From CAVUCH01 sp963739995 (GTDB lineage Bacteria > Acidobacteriota > Vicinamibacteria > Vicinamibacterales > JAENWD01): 64,000 bases of DNA. The DNA lies in contig CAVUCH010000001.1 in assembly GCA_963739995.1 (NCBI GenBank), forward strand, positions 124,001 to 188,000, given 5' to 3'. This document shows, in pieces, positions 52,296 through 62,008 of this stretch; positions within the stretch are counted from its first letter, which is position 1, and each line of letters begins with the position of its first letter. Below the pieces are notes generated by a model. That model was not told the DNA's origin. It ran no database searches and saw nothing but the letters and a program-made list of their open reading frames with translations. The position numbers and the translations under genes are program-made.

Positions 52296-52838
52296 GTGAC
52301 TGAGGTGTTCCGCTCCCGGAATCGCCTTGCGCGCGGCGCACGTCTCGCCCTCTCGGCCTCAGTCGCCGTGTCGGCGCTGGCGCTGGTGATCTTTCATCTC
52401 GTCCTGTTCTGGGACCAGATCATCAGCGGGCGTCTGCTCGACCCCGCAGTGGCGGTGCGATGGGGTATGAGCGCCCTGCTGCTGGTGGTCTTCACCGCGT
52501 TCCGCCGCGCGGGCGTGCCCCTGTTATGGGGCCGACGCGCGCTGGTGGTGTGGGTGCTCGTTGCGCTGCTGCACTGCGCCGCCGTGCCTGCCGGCGATGT
52601 CGAGGGGATCACCCGGGGTGGCGCGCAGGCGGCGGAAGTGGTCGTCGACCTGCGCATCGGTGGGGCCGCGGCGCTCCTGCTCGCCGCTTCCCTGATGTTG
52701 CTGTTTCTCCTGGGCGCGCGCGCCATGCCCGGTGCCGCCCGCGCGATGCGCGTGCGGTGGTCCGCGGTCTCCGGCGCCCACGCGCCAATCCTCAGCCTCC
52801 ATCTCGCCTCGCGCGCGCCTCCTCCCGTGGCCGCCTGA
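52296..52838 (+). CDS. Hypothetical membrane protein
   Basis: This is a 180-residue protein from GTG 52296 (VTEVFRSRNRLARGARLALS). It has about four membrane helices, for example VAVSALALVIFHLVLFWDQI and the Leu-rich ALLLAASLMLLFLLGARAM, and a conserved-looking GDVEGITRGG loop between them. It lies upstream of the haem operon on the same strand. No family is known to me. The frame is open upstream to 52182, but that part lacks membrane character. Confidence 0.58.
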   Translation: MTEVFRSRNRLARGARLALSASVAVSALALVIFHLVLFWDQIISGRLLDPAVAVRWGMSALLLVVFTAFRRAGVPLLWGRRALVVWVLVALLHCAAVPAGDVEGITRGGAQAAEVVVDLRIGGAAALLLAASLMLLFLLGARAMPGAARAMRVRWSAVSGAHAPILSLHLASRAPPPVAA

Positions 52839-53016
52839 TCGCGCGCGGCCGGCGGTATGCCCGGCCGCTCCTGCACCTCTGCCTGCAGCCGCAGGACGCG
52901 CACGTGCGATGCGCGAGGTGCCGTGCGGGACCTGGACGCCCGGCCGGCATGCCGGCACGCGCCCAGCTCGCACGAGGTGAGAAACCCGCGTCATGGGACG
53001 CTCGGCGAGGCTCGCA

Positions 53017-54304
53017 ATGACCCTCTTCCTGCTCGGTGTCAACCATCGGACGGCGGCGCTCGAAGACCGCGAAGCGCTCGCGCTCTCGTCCGTCGAAGTG
53101 CTCGACATCCTCGAACGGCTCGCGCGCCGGGGCGTGCTGCGCGAGTCGCTGGTGCTCTCGACGTGCAATCGCACGGAAGTCTATGCGGTGGCTGCCGAGA
53201 TCACCGCCGCGGAGCACGAGGTGCGGCACGCCGTCCAGCAGCTGCGCGGACGCGACCTGCTCGAGCCGGGGCCCCACCGGTACCTGCGGAGCGGGCCGGC
53301 GGTGGCCGCGCACCTGGTCCGCGTTGCGTGCGGGCTCGACTCGATGGTGCTCGGCGACGTGCAGATTCTCGGGCAGGTGAAGGACGCCTATGCACTGGCC
53401 CGTCAGGCGGGCACAGCGGGTGTGCTGCTCGACCGCCTGCTCGAAACGGCGCTGCACGCCGGGAAGCGCGCCCGCGCCGAAACGGCCATCGGGGCGGGGC
53501 ACGTGTCGATGTCGTCATCGGCGGTCGCGGCGGCCGTCAACACCGTGGGCCTGCGGGGCCGCCGTGTGCTCGTCGTCGGGTGCGGGCGAGACCGCGCGGC
53601 TGGCCGCCCGACATGCGGCCGATCATGATCCTGCCGTCATCGTCGTGGCCAACCGCACCGTCGAACACGCACGGACCGTTGCTCGGGACGTGCGTGGCGA
53701 GGCCCTGCCGCTCAACTGCCTGACCGAGGCGCTCACCGCGGCCGACGTCGTGTTCTCGGCCACGAGCGCGCCAGGCACGGTGATCGCGGCCGACGTGGTG
53801 CGCGCGGCGATGGCGGTGCGTCCGGACCGTCCCCTGATGGTCCTCGACCTCGCGGTGCCCCGCGACGTCGACGCGGCCGCGGCCGACGTGGCCGGCGTGA
53901 CGCTGCGCACGCTCGACACCATTCGCGCGGCGGTCGATCACACGCTGTCGACCCGATCGGCCGAAGTGCCGCAGGTGGAAGCCATCGTTGCCGAGGAAAG
54001 CGAGCGCTTCAGCGGATGGACGCGCAGCCTCGCGGCGACGCCCACGCTCGTGGCGCTGCGCGAGCATTTCGAGCGCATTCGCAACGAGGAGCTCGACCGC
54101 GTGCTGGGCCACGCCAGCGACGAGGAACGGCAGCGCGCCGAACGGCTCACGCGCGTCCTCGTCAACCGTCTGCTGCACGTGCCGATGCTGCGGCTGAAGG
54201 AGACGGACGCGGCGTCGACCGACGGCCAGCTGCGGCTGCAGGCTGCGCGCGACCTGTTCGCGCTCGGCGTGTCGTTCGACGCCGGCCGGGGACACGATGC
54301 GTGA
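53017..54304 (+). CDS. hemA: Glutamyl-tRNA reductase, split by a one-base frameshift
   Basis: HemA makes glutamate-1-semialdehyde, the first committed step of C5 haem synthesis. The first part reads LFLLGVNHRTAALEDREALA with the catalytic cysteine in LVLSTCNRTEVYAV, then GLDSMVLGDVQILGQVKDAY. At about 53580 one G is extra (GTCGTCGGGTGCGGG), so VLVVG continues as AGETARLAARHAADHD in the next frame. The rest is intact to 54304. Undoing the insertion gives a normal protein of about 428 residues. I start at ATG 53017; ATG 52993 is possible. Its end overlaps hemC by 8 bases. Confidence 0.9.
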
Positions 54305-55262
54305 AGCGGCCAGCATCCGCGCCGGCACCCGCGCGAGCCGGCTCGCCTTGTGGCAGACGGAGCATGTGATCGCGCGGCTTGCGCAGGCCTGGCCGCAGCT
54401 GTCGTTCGAGCGCGTCCGCATCCGGACGCTCGGAGATCGGATCACGGACGTGCCGCTGCCGCGAATCGGCGATCGCGGCCTCTTCACCCGCGAGCTCGAA
54501 GACGCCCTGCGCAGCCGGGTGATCGACTTCGCGGTGCACAGCCTGAAGGACCTGCCAACCGAACAGCCTGCCGGCCTCGCGCTCGGCGCAGTGCTCTCCC
54601 GCGAAGATCCCAGCGAGGTGCTCATTTCCCGGAGTCGCCGGCGGCTCGCCGATCTGCCTCCGGGCGCTCGCCTCGGCACGTCGTCATTGCGACGCCGCGC
54701 ACAGGTGATGGCGCTCCGCCGGGATCTCGACATTGTCGACATCCGGGGCAACGTGCCCACACGCATCGAGAAGGTGCAGCGGGGTGAGTACGATGCCACG
54801 CTCCTCGCGCTCGCAGGCTTGCGGCGGCTGAAGCTGACGGATGCCGCGACCGAGGTGTTCGCGAGCGACGTGATGGTGCCGGCGCCGGGCCAGGGTGCGC
54901 TGGCGGTGCAGGTGCGGACGGACGACGAGCGCATCCTGCGGATCGTGACGGCTGTCGAGGACCTCGAGACCCGGCTCGCCACCGCGGCGGAGCGGCGCGT
55001 CCTGACCGCGCTCGAGGGTGGATGTCAGGCGCCAATCGGCGCGCTCGCGACGTGGACTGCACCAGGGCGCCTGCATCTCGTCGGAATCGTGGCGGGACTG
55101 GACGGCGTGCGTCTTCTGCGGGCCACGGGGGAGCGGCCGGTCGACAGCGAGCAGACGGCCTGCGCTCTGGGTATATCGGTGGCCGGTGCGCTCGCGGCCC
55201 AGGGCGCACGAGGCCTCATCCAGGACGCGCGGGCGCTGGCCGGCACGGGAGACCCGACGTGA
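54297..55262 (+). CDS. hemC: Hydroxymethylbilane synthase
   Basis: HemC polymerises four porphobilinogens into hydroxymethylbilane. The 321-residue protein begins MREAASIRAGTRASRLALWQ with the conserved RxSxLAxxQ. It continues RDLDIVDIRGNVPTRIEKVQ and carries the dipyrromethane-cofactor cysteine in LEGGCQAPIGALATW. It overlaps hemA at the start and hemD at the end (GTGA), so translation is coupled on both sides. Confidence 0.95.
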   Translation: MREAASIRAGTRASRLALWQTEHVIARLAQAWPQLSFERVRIRTLGDRITDVPLPRIGDRGLFTRELEDALRSRVIDFAVHSLKDLPTEQPAGLALGAVLSREDPSEVLISRSRRRLADLPPGARLGTSSLRRRAQVMALRRDLDIVDIRGNVPTRIEKVQRGEYDATLLALAGLRRLKLTDAATEVFASDVMVPAPGQGALAVQVRTDDERILRIVTAVEDLETRLATAAERRVLTALEGGCQAPIGALATWTAPGRLHLVGIVAGLDGVRLLRATGERPVDSEQTACALGISVAGALAAQGARGLIQDARALAGTGDPT

Positions 55263-56068
55263 CCGCCTGGGAACGCCCGCTGGTCGTCGCCACGCGGGCA
55301 GAGAAGGCCGGCGACGGTTTTGCGCGGGTGCTGCGCGCAGCGGGTGTCCACGCCATCGCGATGCCGACCATCAGCATTGGTCCGCCGCAGGATCCTGGCG
55401 CGCTCACCGACGCGCTCGAACGCCTGGCCTCCAGCCGGTGGATCGTGTTCACGAGCGCAGAGGCCGTCGCCGCCACGTGTACGCATCCAGGATGGGCGGA
55501 GGCGTGGCGCCGCCTCTTCGAACGGCCGCGGATCGCCGCCGTCGGTCCGGCGACCGCCGCGCGCGTGCGATCGTTCGGCCTGCCGTGCGATCTGGTGCCG
55601 GAGCGCTCGAGCGGGCGGGACCTGGCAGCGGCCCTGGCGACATGTGACGGAAGCCTGGCGGGCGCACACGTGCTGTGGCCACGCTCGGATATCGCCGGCC
55701 GCGAGCTGCCGGATGCGCTGACCGCCGCTGGCGCGGTGGTGATCGAGCCCGAGGCGTACTGCACTCGCACCGTGAAGCCGGACGCACTCGGCATCTTCAC
55801 CGACATGCTCGAGGGGTGCGGCGTGGAGGCGGTGGCGTTTTTCTCGCCGTCGGCCGCCGATGGCCTCGCACGCGCGTTCGACGGAGGCAGCCGGATGGGG
55901 CTGGCACGGCTCGCCGGACGCACCGAGGTGGCGAGCATCGGACCGTCCACGTCGGCGGCGCTCGAGGCACTGGGGGCCCCGGTGACAATCGAGGCGAAAA
56001 CGCGTTCAGGCTCGGAGCTCGCGAGCGCCATCCTGCGGCAGCTGGCGCGGCGGAAGGGCGCGGCATGA
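55259..56068 (+). CDS. hemD: Uroporphyrinogen-III synthase
   Basis: HemD closes hydroxymethylbilane to uroporphyrinogen III. I start at GTG 55259, which overlaps the hemC stop (VTAWERPLVVATRAEKAGDG). Visible family features are RWIVFTSAEAVAAT, IAAVGPATAARVRSFGLPCD and the C-terminal VEAVAFFSPSAADGLARAF, with two similar lobes. HemD is poorly conserved in general, but length (269) and position between hemC and hemB support it. The stop overlaps the hemB start. Confidence 0.92.
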   Translation: MTAWERPLVVATRAEKAGDGFARVLRAAGVHAIAMPTISIGPPQDPGALTDALERLASSRWIVFTSAEAVAATCTHPGWAEAWRRLFERPRIAAVGPATAARVRSFGLPCDLVPERSSGRDLAAALATCDGSLAGAHVLWPRSDIAGRELPDALTAAGAVVIEPEAYCTRTVKPDALGIFTDMLEGCGVEAVAFFSPSAADGLARAFDGGSRMGLARLAGRTEVASIGPSTSAALEALGAPVTIEAKTRSGSELASAILRQLARRKGAA

Positions 56069-57051
56069 GCTTTCCCGTCCACCGGCCACGCCGCCTCCGG
56101 CGCAGCGACGCACTGCGCGGCCTCGTTCGCGAGACGCGGCTCTCGCCCCAGCAGCTGATCGCGCCGCTGTTCGTGTGCGAGGGCGAGGGTGTGCGACGCG
56201 AGATCGTCTCGATGCCGGACTGCTTTCACCTCAGCGTGGACACATTGGTCGAGGAATGCCGCGCGCTGGCCAGTCTTGGCGTAGCCGGGGTGATTCTCTT
56301 CGGCATCCCTGACGCGAAGCATCCGGACGGCCGCGCCGCCCGCGATCCGGCAGGTCCCGTGGCCCGCGGTCTCGCAGCCGTTCGCGCCGCGGTGCCCGGG
56401 CTGTCTCTGTGGGCCGACGTCTGCCTGTGCGAGTACACCGATCATGGGCACTGCGGCCCCATTGCGACCGCCGCCGACGGGCTCGTGGAGGTGGACAACG
56501 ACGCGACGCTGCCGCTGCTTGCCGCGGCGGCTGTCACCTACGCGGCCGCCGGCGCCGACGTGGTCGCGCCCTCCGACATGATGGACGGCCGGGTTGGTGC
56601 GATCCGGACCGCGCTCGATCGGGCCAGCCGCACCGACGTGGTCATCGTCTCGTATGCCGCCAAGTATGCGTCCGGCTTCTACGGCCCGTTCCGAGAGGCC
56701 GCTGGGTCGGCCCCGAGCTTCGGAGATCGCCGCGGCTACCAGATGGACCCGGCCAACGCGCTCGAAGCGCTGCGCGAGGTCGCGGCCGATCTGGGGGAGG
56801 GCGCCGACATCGTGATGGTGAAGCCGGCGCTCGCCTATCTGGACATTGTCTGGCGCGTGAAAGAGCGTTTCGGCGTGGCGGTCGCCGCGTACAACGTATC
56901 GGGCGAGTACGCGATGGTGAAGGCCGCCGGCGCCCGGGGCTGGCTCGACGAGCCGCGCGTGATAATGGAGTCGCTGCTCTCCATCCGGCGGGCGGGCGCC
57001 GACATCATCCTGACCTATTTCGCGAAAGAGGCTGCGCGGCTGCTCGCGTAG
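56065..57051 (+). CDS. hemB: Delta-aminolevulinic acid dehydratase (porphobilinogen synthase)
   Basis: HemB condenses two 5-aminolevulinates into porphobilinogen. The 328-residue protein has the zinc-type cysteine cluster DVCLCEYTDHGHCG and the first Schiff-base lysine in VSYAAKYASGFYGPFREA. The second, catalytic lysine is in IVMVKPALAYLDIV. The cysteines indicate the zinc-dependent rather than the Mg-only subtype. The ATG at 56065 overlaps the hemD stop (ATGA). Confidence 0.96.
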   Translation: MSFPVHRPRRLRRSDALRGLVRETRLSPQQLIAPLFVCEGEGVRREIVSMPDCFHLSVDTLVEECRALASLGVAGVILFGIPDAKHPDGRAARDPAGPVARGLAAVRAAVPGLSLWADVCLCEYTDHGHCGPIATAADGLVEVDNDATLPLLAAAAVTYAAAGADVVAPSDMMDGRVGAIRTALDRASRTDVVIVSYAAKYASGFYGPFREAAGSAPSFGDRRGYQMDPANALEALREVAADLGEGADIVMVKPALAYLDIVWRVKERFGVAVAAYNVSGEYAMVKAAGARGWLDEPRVIMESLLSIRRAGADIILTYFAKEAARLLA

Positions 57052-57063
57052 ACACGTCTCTCG

Positions 57064-58377
57064 ATGGCTTCAGAACTCCAGGCTGACACGACCGCCACGA
57101 GCGCCGCGCTGTTCGACCGCGCCCGCGAGCTGATGCCCGGCGGTGTCAACTCGCCCGTGCGCGCGTTCCGTGCGGTGGGCGGGGCGCCGCGCTTCATCGC
57201 GCGCGGAGCCGGCGCGCGCGTCTGGGACGTGGACGGGCACGAGCTCATCGACTTCATCGGGTCGTGGGGACCGATGATCCTCGGGCATGCGCATCCTGAC
57301 GTCGTGGCCGCCGTCACGCGGCAGGCGCACGAGGGCACCGCCTTCGGCGCACCCACCGCGCTCGAAGTGCGCATGGCGGAGCGGCTGACGGCACTCGTGC
57401 CGTCGATCGAGATGGTCCGGATGGTGAACTCCGGCACCGAGGCGACGATGGCCGCGCTGCGGGTGGCGCGGGGCGTCACCGGTCGTCCGGGGGTGATCAA
57501 GTTCGAGGGCTGCTATCACGGGCACGGCGACAGTTTCCTCGTCAAGGCCGGCTCCGGTGCCGCCACGTTCGGCACACCCGACAGCCCGGGCGTGACGGAC
57601 GCGACGGCGCGCGATACTGTGACCGCGCGTTTCAACGATCTCGCGAGCGTGCGCGCCGCCTTCACCTCGCACCCGGGCGCGATCGCCGCCCTCATCGTCG
57701 AGCCGGTCGTCGGCAACATGGGCGTGGTCGCCCCCAGGCCGGGGTTCCTGGAGGGGCTCCGCGAGGTGTGCTCGGCGGAGGGCGCCCTGCTCATCTTCGA
57801 CGAGGTCATGACGGGTTTTCGCGTGGCGCGCGGCGGCGCCCAGGAGCGTTATGGGATCCGGCCGGACCTGACCACCCTCGGCAAGATCGTGGGCGGGGGA
57901 CTGCCGGTCGGCGCCTACGGCGGACGGCGCGACCTCATGCAGCAGGTGTCACCGGCGGGGCCGATCTACCAGGCAGGCACGATGTCCGGCAATCCGCTGT
58001 CGATGGCGGCGGGTCTCGCGACGCTCGATGTCATTGCGGCCGATCCGCAGTTCTACGGACGCCTCGAGGGGATGGGGGCAGCGCTCGAGGATGGTTTGTC
58101 GGCGGCGGTGGACCGGATCGGCGCGCCGTGCACCATCGCGCGCGTCGGGTCGATGTGGACCCTGTTCTTCACGCGCGATCGTGTGGACGATTGGACCGGC
58201 GCCGCGCGCGCGGACGTCGCCCGGTACGCGGGGTTCTTCCAGGCGATGCTCGGGCGCGGGATCGTCCTGGCGCCTTCACAGTTCGAAGCGAATTTCATCT
58301 CCGCGGCGCACACGCAGGGCGACATCGAGACCACGATTGCCGCCGCCACCGCGGCTCTGGAGACCGCCGGTGTCTGA
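57064..58377 (+). CDS. hemL: Glutamate-1-semialdehyde 2,1-aminomutase
   Basis: HemL converts glutamate-1-semialdehyde to 5-aminolevulinate with PLP, the second C5-pathway step after HemA. The 437-residue protein shows the family opening LMPGGVNSPVRAFRAVGGAP, FEGCYHGHGDSFLVKAGSG, and the PLP lysine in TTLGKIVGGGLPVGAYGG. It starts 12 bases after hemB. Its end overlaps the longer GTG version of hemE. It is full length. Confidence 0.96.
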   Translation: MASELQADTTATSAALFDRARELMPGGVNSPVRAFRAVGGAPRFIARGAGARVWDVDGHELIDFIGSWGPMILGHAHPDVVAAVTRQAHEGTAFGAPTALEVRMAERLTALVPSIEMVRMVNSGTEATMAALRVARGVTGRPGVIKFEGCYHGHGDSFLVKAGSGAATFGTPDSPGVTDATARDTVTARFNDLASVRAAFTSHPGAIAALIVEPVVGNMGVVAPRPGFLEGLREVCSAEGALLIFDEVMTGFRVARGGAQERYGIRPDLTTLGKIVGGGLPVGAYGGRRDLMQQVSPAGPIYQAGTMSGNPLSMAAGLATLDVIAADPQFYGRLEGMGAALEDGLSAAVDRIGAPCTIARVGSMWTLFFTRDRVDDWTGAARADVARYAGFFQAMLGRGIVLAPSQFEANFISAAHTQGDIETTIAAATAALETAGV

Positions 58378-58396
58378 GACGGAGGTCGGGCCGGCG

Positions 58397-59503
58397 ATGC
58401 GCACGGCACCGCTCGCCGGTGAGGATGTGCTGTTCCTGCGGGCGTGCCGCCGCGAGCCCGTGGAACGGACGCCCGTTTGGATCATGCGGCAGGCCGGGCG
58501 CTACCTGCCGGAATACCGCGCGATCCGGGAGCGCCGCGACTTCCTCGAATGCTGTCGTACGCCGGAGCTGGCCGCCGAGATCACAATGCAACCGGTCACG
58601 AGGCTCGGAGTCGACGCGGCCATCCTGTTCTCCGATATCCTTGTCCCCCTCCCCGGGATGGGGGTGCACGTCGAGTTCAACCCGGCCCCACAGCTCGCGC
58701 ATCCCATCCGCTGCGCGGCCGACGTGGCCTCGCTGCGTGTGCCGGACGCACGCGAGGCGACACCCTTCGTGCTGCAGGCGGTGCGCCTGGTCCGCGGTCA
58801 ACTTGGCGGCCGCGTGCCGCTCATCGGGTTTGCCGGCGCGCCCTTCACCATGGCGACGTACCTCGTCGAGGGCGGCGGCTCGAAGTCGTTCGCCGCCATC
58901 AAGGGGCTCCTTTTCGGCGATACGCGCACTGCGCACCTGCTGCTCGCGATCTGCGCCGACACGGTCGCATCCTACCTCTCTGAGCAGGTGAAGGCGGGGG
59001 CGCAGGCCGCCATGCTCTTCGACACGTGGGCCGGTCTGCTCGGGCCCGAAGACGTCGGCAGCTTCGTCCTGCCGTATGCCCGGCGCGTGCTCGAAGCGGT
59101 GGGACAAGCCGCGCAAGACATCGGCGCCCGGGTGCCGCTCATCTACTACGCCGGCGATGCCGCCGGGTGGGTCGAGGCGTGTACCGAAACCGGCGCCGAC
59201 GTCATCGGCCTCGACTGGCGGATCGGCCTCGACGCCGCGCGCGCGCGCGTCGGCACGGAGGTCGCGCTTCAGGGCAACCTCGATCCGACGATCCTGCTTG
59301 GATCGCGCAGCCTCATCCGGCAGCGCACGCGTGGCGTGCTCCGCGCCGCCCGGGGGTTGACCAGCGGCGACCTCGACGCGGCGCCGGGACCGGCCATCGG
59401 CCACATCTTCAATCTCGGGCACGGAATCCTGCCGCAGACGCCGCCGGATCACGCCCGGCTGCTCGTAGACAGCGTGCGCGAGTTCTCGGAGATCACGTCA
59501 TGA
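58397..59503 (+). CDS. hemE: Uroporphyrinogen decarboxylase
   Basis: HemE removes four carboxyl groups from uroporphyrinogen III to give coproporphyrinogen III. The signature PVWIMRQAGRYLPEYRAIRE and the catalytic Asp in AAILFSDILVPLPGMGV are present, as is the end motif FNLGHGILPQTPPDH. I start at ATG 58397 (MRTAPLAGEDVLFL, 368 residues); a GTG at 58370, overlapping hemL, would add nine. The stop overlaps the hemN start (ATGA). Confidence 0.95.
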   Translation: MRTAPLAGEDVLFLRACRREPVERTPVWIMRQAGRYLPEYRAIRERRDFLECCRTPELAAEITMQPVTRLGVDAAILFSDILVPLPGMGVHVEFNPAPQLAHPIRCAADVASLRVPDAREATPFVLQAVRLVRGQLGGRVPLIGFAGAPFTMATYLVEGGGSKSFAAIKGLLFGDTRTAHLLLAICADTVASYLSEQVKAGAQAAMLFDTWAGLLGPEDVGSFVLPYARRVLEAVGQAAQDIGARVPLIYYAGDAAGWVEACTETGADVIGLDWRIGLDAARARVGTEVALQGNLDPTILLGSRSLIRQRTRGVLRAARGLTSGDLDAAPGPAIGHIFNLGHGILPQTPPDHARLLVDSVREFSEITS

Positions 59504-60942
59504 GCGATGCGCCGCTGCCGGTCTATCGTCGCTCGCCGACCGTGCCCGCGGGGCCGCCGTCGTTCGAATCGGCGCCGCTCGATCTGCTGCGGCGATACGA
59601 CCGGCCGGGGCCGCGCTACACGTCGTATCCCACGGCCGTCGAGTTCCACGACGGATTCCGCGAACGGGAGTATCGTGAGCGGCTGGCTGAGGCGACGCGA
59701 GCGGCGACCGACCCGCTGTCGCTGTACATCCACCTGCCGTTCTGCCGCGAGCGCTGCTCGTTCTGCGGGTGCATGGTCATCATCACGAAAAAGCACCAGG
59801 TTGCCGCGCGGTACCTCGAGTTCCTGGCGCGCGAGGTGGCCATGCTCGCCGACGCGCTCGGCGCCCGCCGGCAGGTGGTGCAGTACCACTGGGGCGGCGG
59901 AACACCGACGTATCTGACCCTCGAGGAAATGGAAGCCCTGCACAACACGGTAGCGCAGCACTTCGATGTGCAGCCGGGCGCGGAGGTCGCCATCGAAGTG
60001 GACCCGCGGGTCACCAGCCCGCAGCAGCTGGCGCTGCTGCGGCAGCTTGGCTTCAACCGGGTATCGTTCGGCGTGCAGGACTTCACTCCCGAAGTGCAGG
60101 AAGCCGTCAATCGCATTCAGCCCGAGGCGCTCACGCACCGCCTCTTCGACGATGCCCGCCGGCTCGGGTTCGACTCGATCAACATCGACTTGATTTACGG
60201 GTTGCCGCTGCAGACACGCCACTCGTTCGGCCGCGCGGTCGACGCCGTCGTGGCGATGCGGCCGGATCGCGTGGCCGCGTATTCGTACGCGCACGTGCCG
60301 TGGATCCGCGGCAACCAGAAGCGGATCGACCCCGCAACGCTGCCGACGGGGGAGCGCAAGCTGGAGCTGTTCGGAGAAGTGATGGACCGGTTCCTGGCGG
60401 CCGGCTACGTGCAGATCGGCATGGATCACTTCGCGCTGCCGCACGACGAGCTCGCCCGTGCGTCGGCGGCGCGGCGGCTCCATCGCAACTTCATGGGCTA
60501 CACCACCAAGCCTGCGACCGATATGGTCGGTCTCGGCGTCTCGGCCATCGGTGACGTCGCGGGCGCGTTCGTGCAGAACACGAAGAAGCTCTCCACGTAC
60601 TACGCCGACCTGGAAGCTGGCCGGTTCCCCGTGGAACGCGGGTACCTGCTCGACGCCGACGATCGGCTCCGACGGGCGCTCATCACCGAGTTGATGTGCA
60701 ACTTCCGCATCGAACCGCAGGCGCTCGACGCAAGGTTCGGCATCGTGTTCGACGACTACTTCGCCCGCGAGCTCGACGAGCTTGCGACCGGGCCCATGGC
60801 CGATGGCCTGATCACACGCCAGGGCGGCGCCTTCGAGGTGACGCCGGCCGGCCGGCTGCTGGTGCGGAACATCGCCATGATCTTCGATCGTCACCTGCGC
60901 GCGCGCACCACCGAGACGCCGGTCTTCTCGAGGACAATCTGA
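59500..60942 (+). CDS. hemN: Oxygen-independent coproporphyrinogen III oxidase
   Basis: HemN is a radical SAM enzyme that converts coproporphyrinogen III to protoporphyrinogen IX without oxygen. The 480-residue protein has the family opening LLRRYDRPGPRYTSYPTAVE, the cluster motif CRERCSFCGC with the extra cysteine typical of true HemN, and WGGGTPTYL for SAM binding. Its C-terminal domain is complete (RIEPQALDARFGIVFDDYFA). The start ATG overlaps the hemE stop; the upstream open frame is hemE antiphase. Confidence 0.94.
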   Translation: MSDAPLPVYRRSPTVPAGPPSFESAPLDLLRRYDRPGPRYTSYPTAVEFHDGFREREYRERLAEATRAATDPLSLYIHLPFCRERCSFCGCMVIITKKHQVAARYLEFLAREVAMLADALGARRQVVQYHWGGGTPTYLTLEEMEALHNTVAQHFDVQPGAEVAIEVDPRVTSPQQLALLRQLGFNRVSFGVQDFTPEVQEAVNRIQPEALTHRLFDDARRLGFDSINIDLIYGLPLQTRHSFGRAVDAVVAMRPDRVAAYSYAHVPWIRGNQKRIDPATLPTGERKLELFGEVMDRFLAAGYVQIGMDHFALPHDELARASAARRLHRNFMGYTTKPATDMVGLGVSAIGDVAGAFVQNTKKLSTYYADLEAGRFPVERGYLLDADDRLRRALITELMCNFRIEPQALDARFGIVFDDYFARELDELATGPMADGLITRQGGAFEVTPAGRLLVRNIAMIFDRHLRARTTETPVFSRTI

Positions 60943-60943
60943 C

Positions 60944-62008
60944 GTGCCGACTTCGACCGCGACGGGTGCGCCCATCGCCATCCTGCTGTTCAACCTTGGC
61001 GGACCCGGCACGCTCGCCGACGTCAGGCCGTTTCTGATCAACCTCTTCTCCGATCGCGACATCATCGAGCTGCCGCTCGGCGCACTGCTCCAGCCGGTCG
61101 TGGCGCGCATCATCGCCGCATCGCGCGGCCCGTCGGTGCGGGAGAACTACGCCCGCATCGGCGGCGGTTCGCCGCAGCTGCGACTCACCGGCGAGCAGGC
61201 CGCCGCTCTCGAAGCCCGCCTGAACCGTCAGGGCGGCCGCGTCCGCACGTTCATCGCCATGCGGTACTGGCAGCCGACGACGGAGCAGGCGCTCGAGGCG
61301 ATGGCGGCCGAGGGCATCTCCCGGGTGGTGACGCTCACGCTTTTTCCTCACTACTCGCAGGCGACAACGGGGTCCTCCGAGAAGGAGCTCGCGCGGACGC
61401 TTGCGCTCCCGAAATGGCAGGGACGGTTCACCGTGACCGGCATCCGATCCTACCCGGACGATCCCTTGTATCTGGATGCGATGACGGACACGGTGCGGCG
61501 GGCGCTCGACGGGTTCCCGGCCGACGTGCGCGAGCAAGTCGTGCTGCTCTTCAGCGCGCACGGATTGCCGCAGAAATTCATCGACCGCGGCGATCCCTAC
61601 ATCGAGGAGACCGGCAAGACCCGGCGCGGCATTCTCGAGCGGCTCAACGTGCCGAACCGCCACGTGCTGGGGTACCAGTCGCGAACCGGCCCGGTGAAGT
61701 GGATTGGACCGGGCACCGAGGAGAAGCTCGAGGAGCTGGGCAGGGAAGGCGTTCGCCACGTGCTTCTGATCCCGCTGTCGTTCGTGTCAGACCACATCGA
61801 GACGCTGTACGAGGTGGACATGCTCTTCGCCGACGCGGCGAAGGCCGCGGGCATCACCGACTACCGGCGGCCTGAGGCGCTGAACACGCACCCGCTGTTC
61901 ATCGAGTCGCTGGCGCGACAGGTCGAACGGCATCTCGGGGCGGCGGCCGGGGCCGCTGACCGCGTGCGTGCAGGCGCAGCGGCCAGCAGTGCTGGAGAGG
62001 CACGATGA
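60944..62008 (+). CDS. hemH: Ferrochelatase
   Basis: HemH inserts iron into the porphyrin. The 354-residue protein begins at GTG 60944 (VPTSTATGAPIAILLFNLGG), with the conserved LFNLGGPGTLADVRPFL. It has MRYWQPTTEQALEAM and the active-site His in LFSAHGLPQKFIDRGDPY. With HemY next in line it works in the protoporphyrin-dependent route. Its stop overlaps the hemY start (ATGATG). Confidence 0.93.
   Translation: MPTSTATGAPIAILLFNLGGPGTLADVRPFLINLFSDRDIIELPLGALLQPVVARIIAASRGPSVRENYARIGGGSPQLRLTGEQAAALEARLNRQGGRVRTFIAMRYWQPTTEQALEAMAAEGISRVVTLTLFPHYSQATTGSSEKELARTLALPKWQGRFTVTGIRSYPDDPLYLDAMTDTVRRALDGFPADVREQVVLLFSAHGLPQKFIDRGDPYIEETGKTRRGILERLNVPNRHVLGYQSRTGPVKWIGPGTEEKLEELGREGVRHVLLIPLSFVSDHIETLYEVDMLFADAAKAAGITDYRRPEALNTHPLFIESLARQVERHLGAAAGAADRVRAGAAASSAGEAR

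Noticed and set aside
53537..54982. 481-residue minus-strand frame opposite hemA and hemC.
   Set aside because: It is antisense to two certain genes, with Ser/Arg-rich composition typical of shadow frames.
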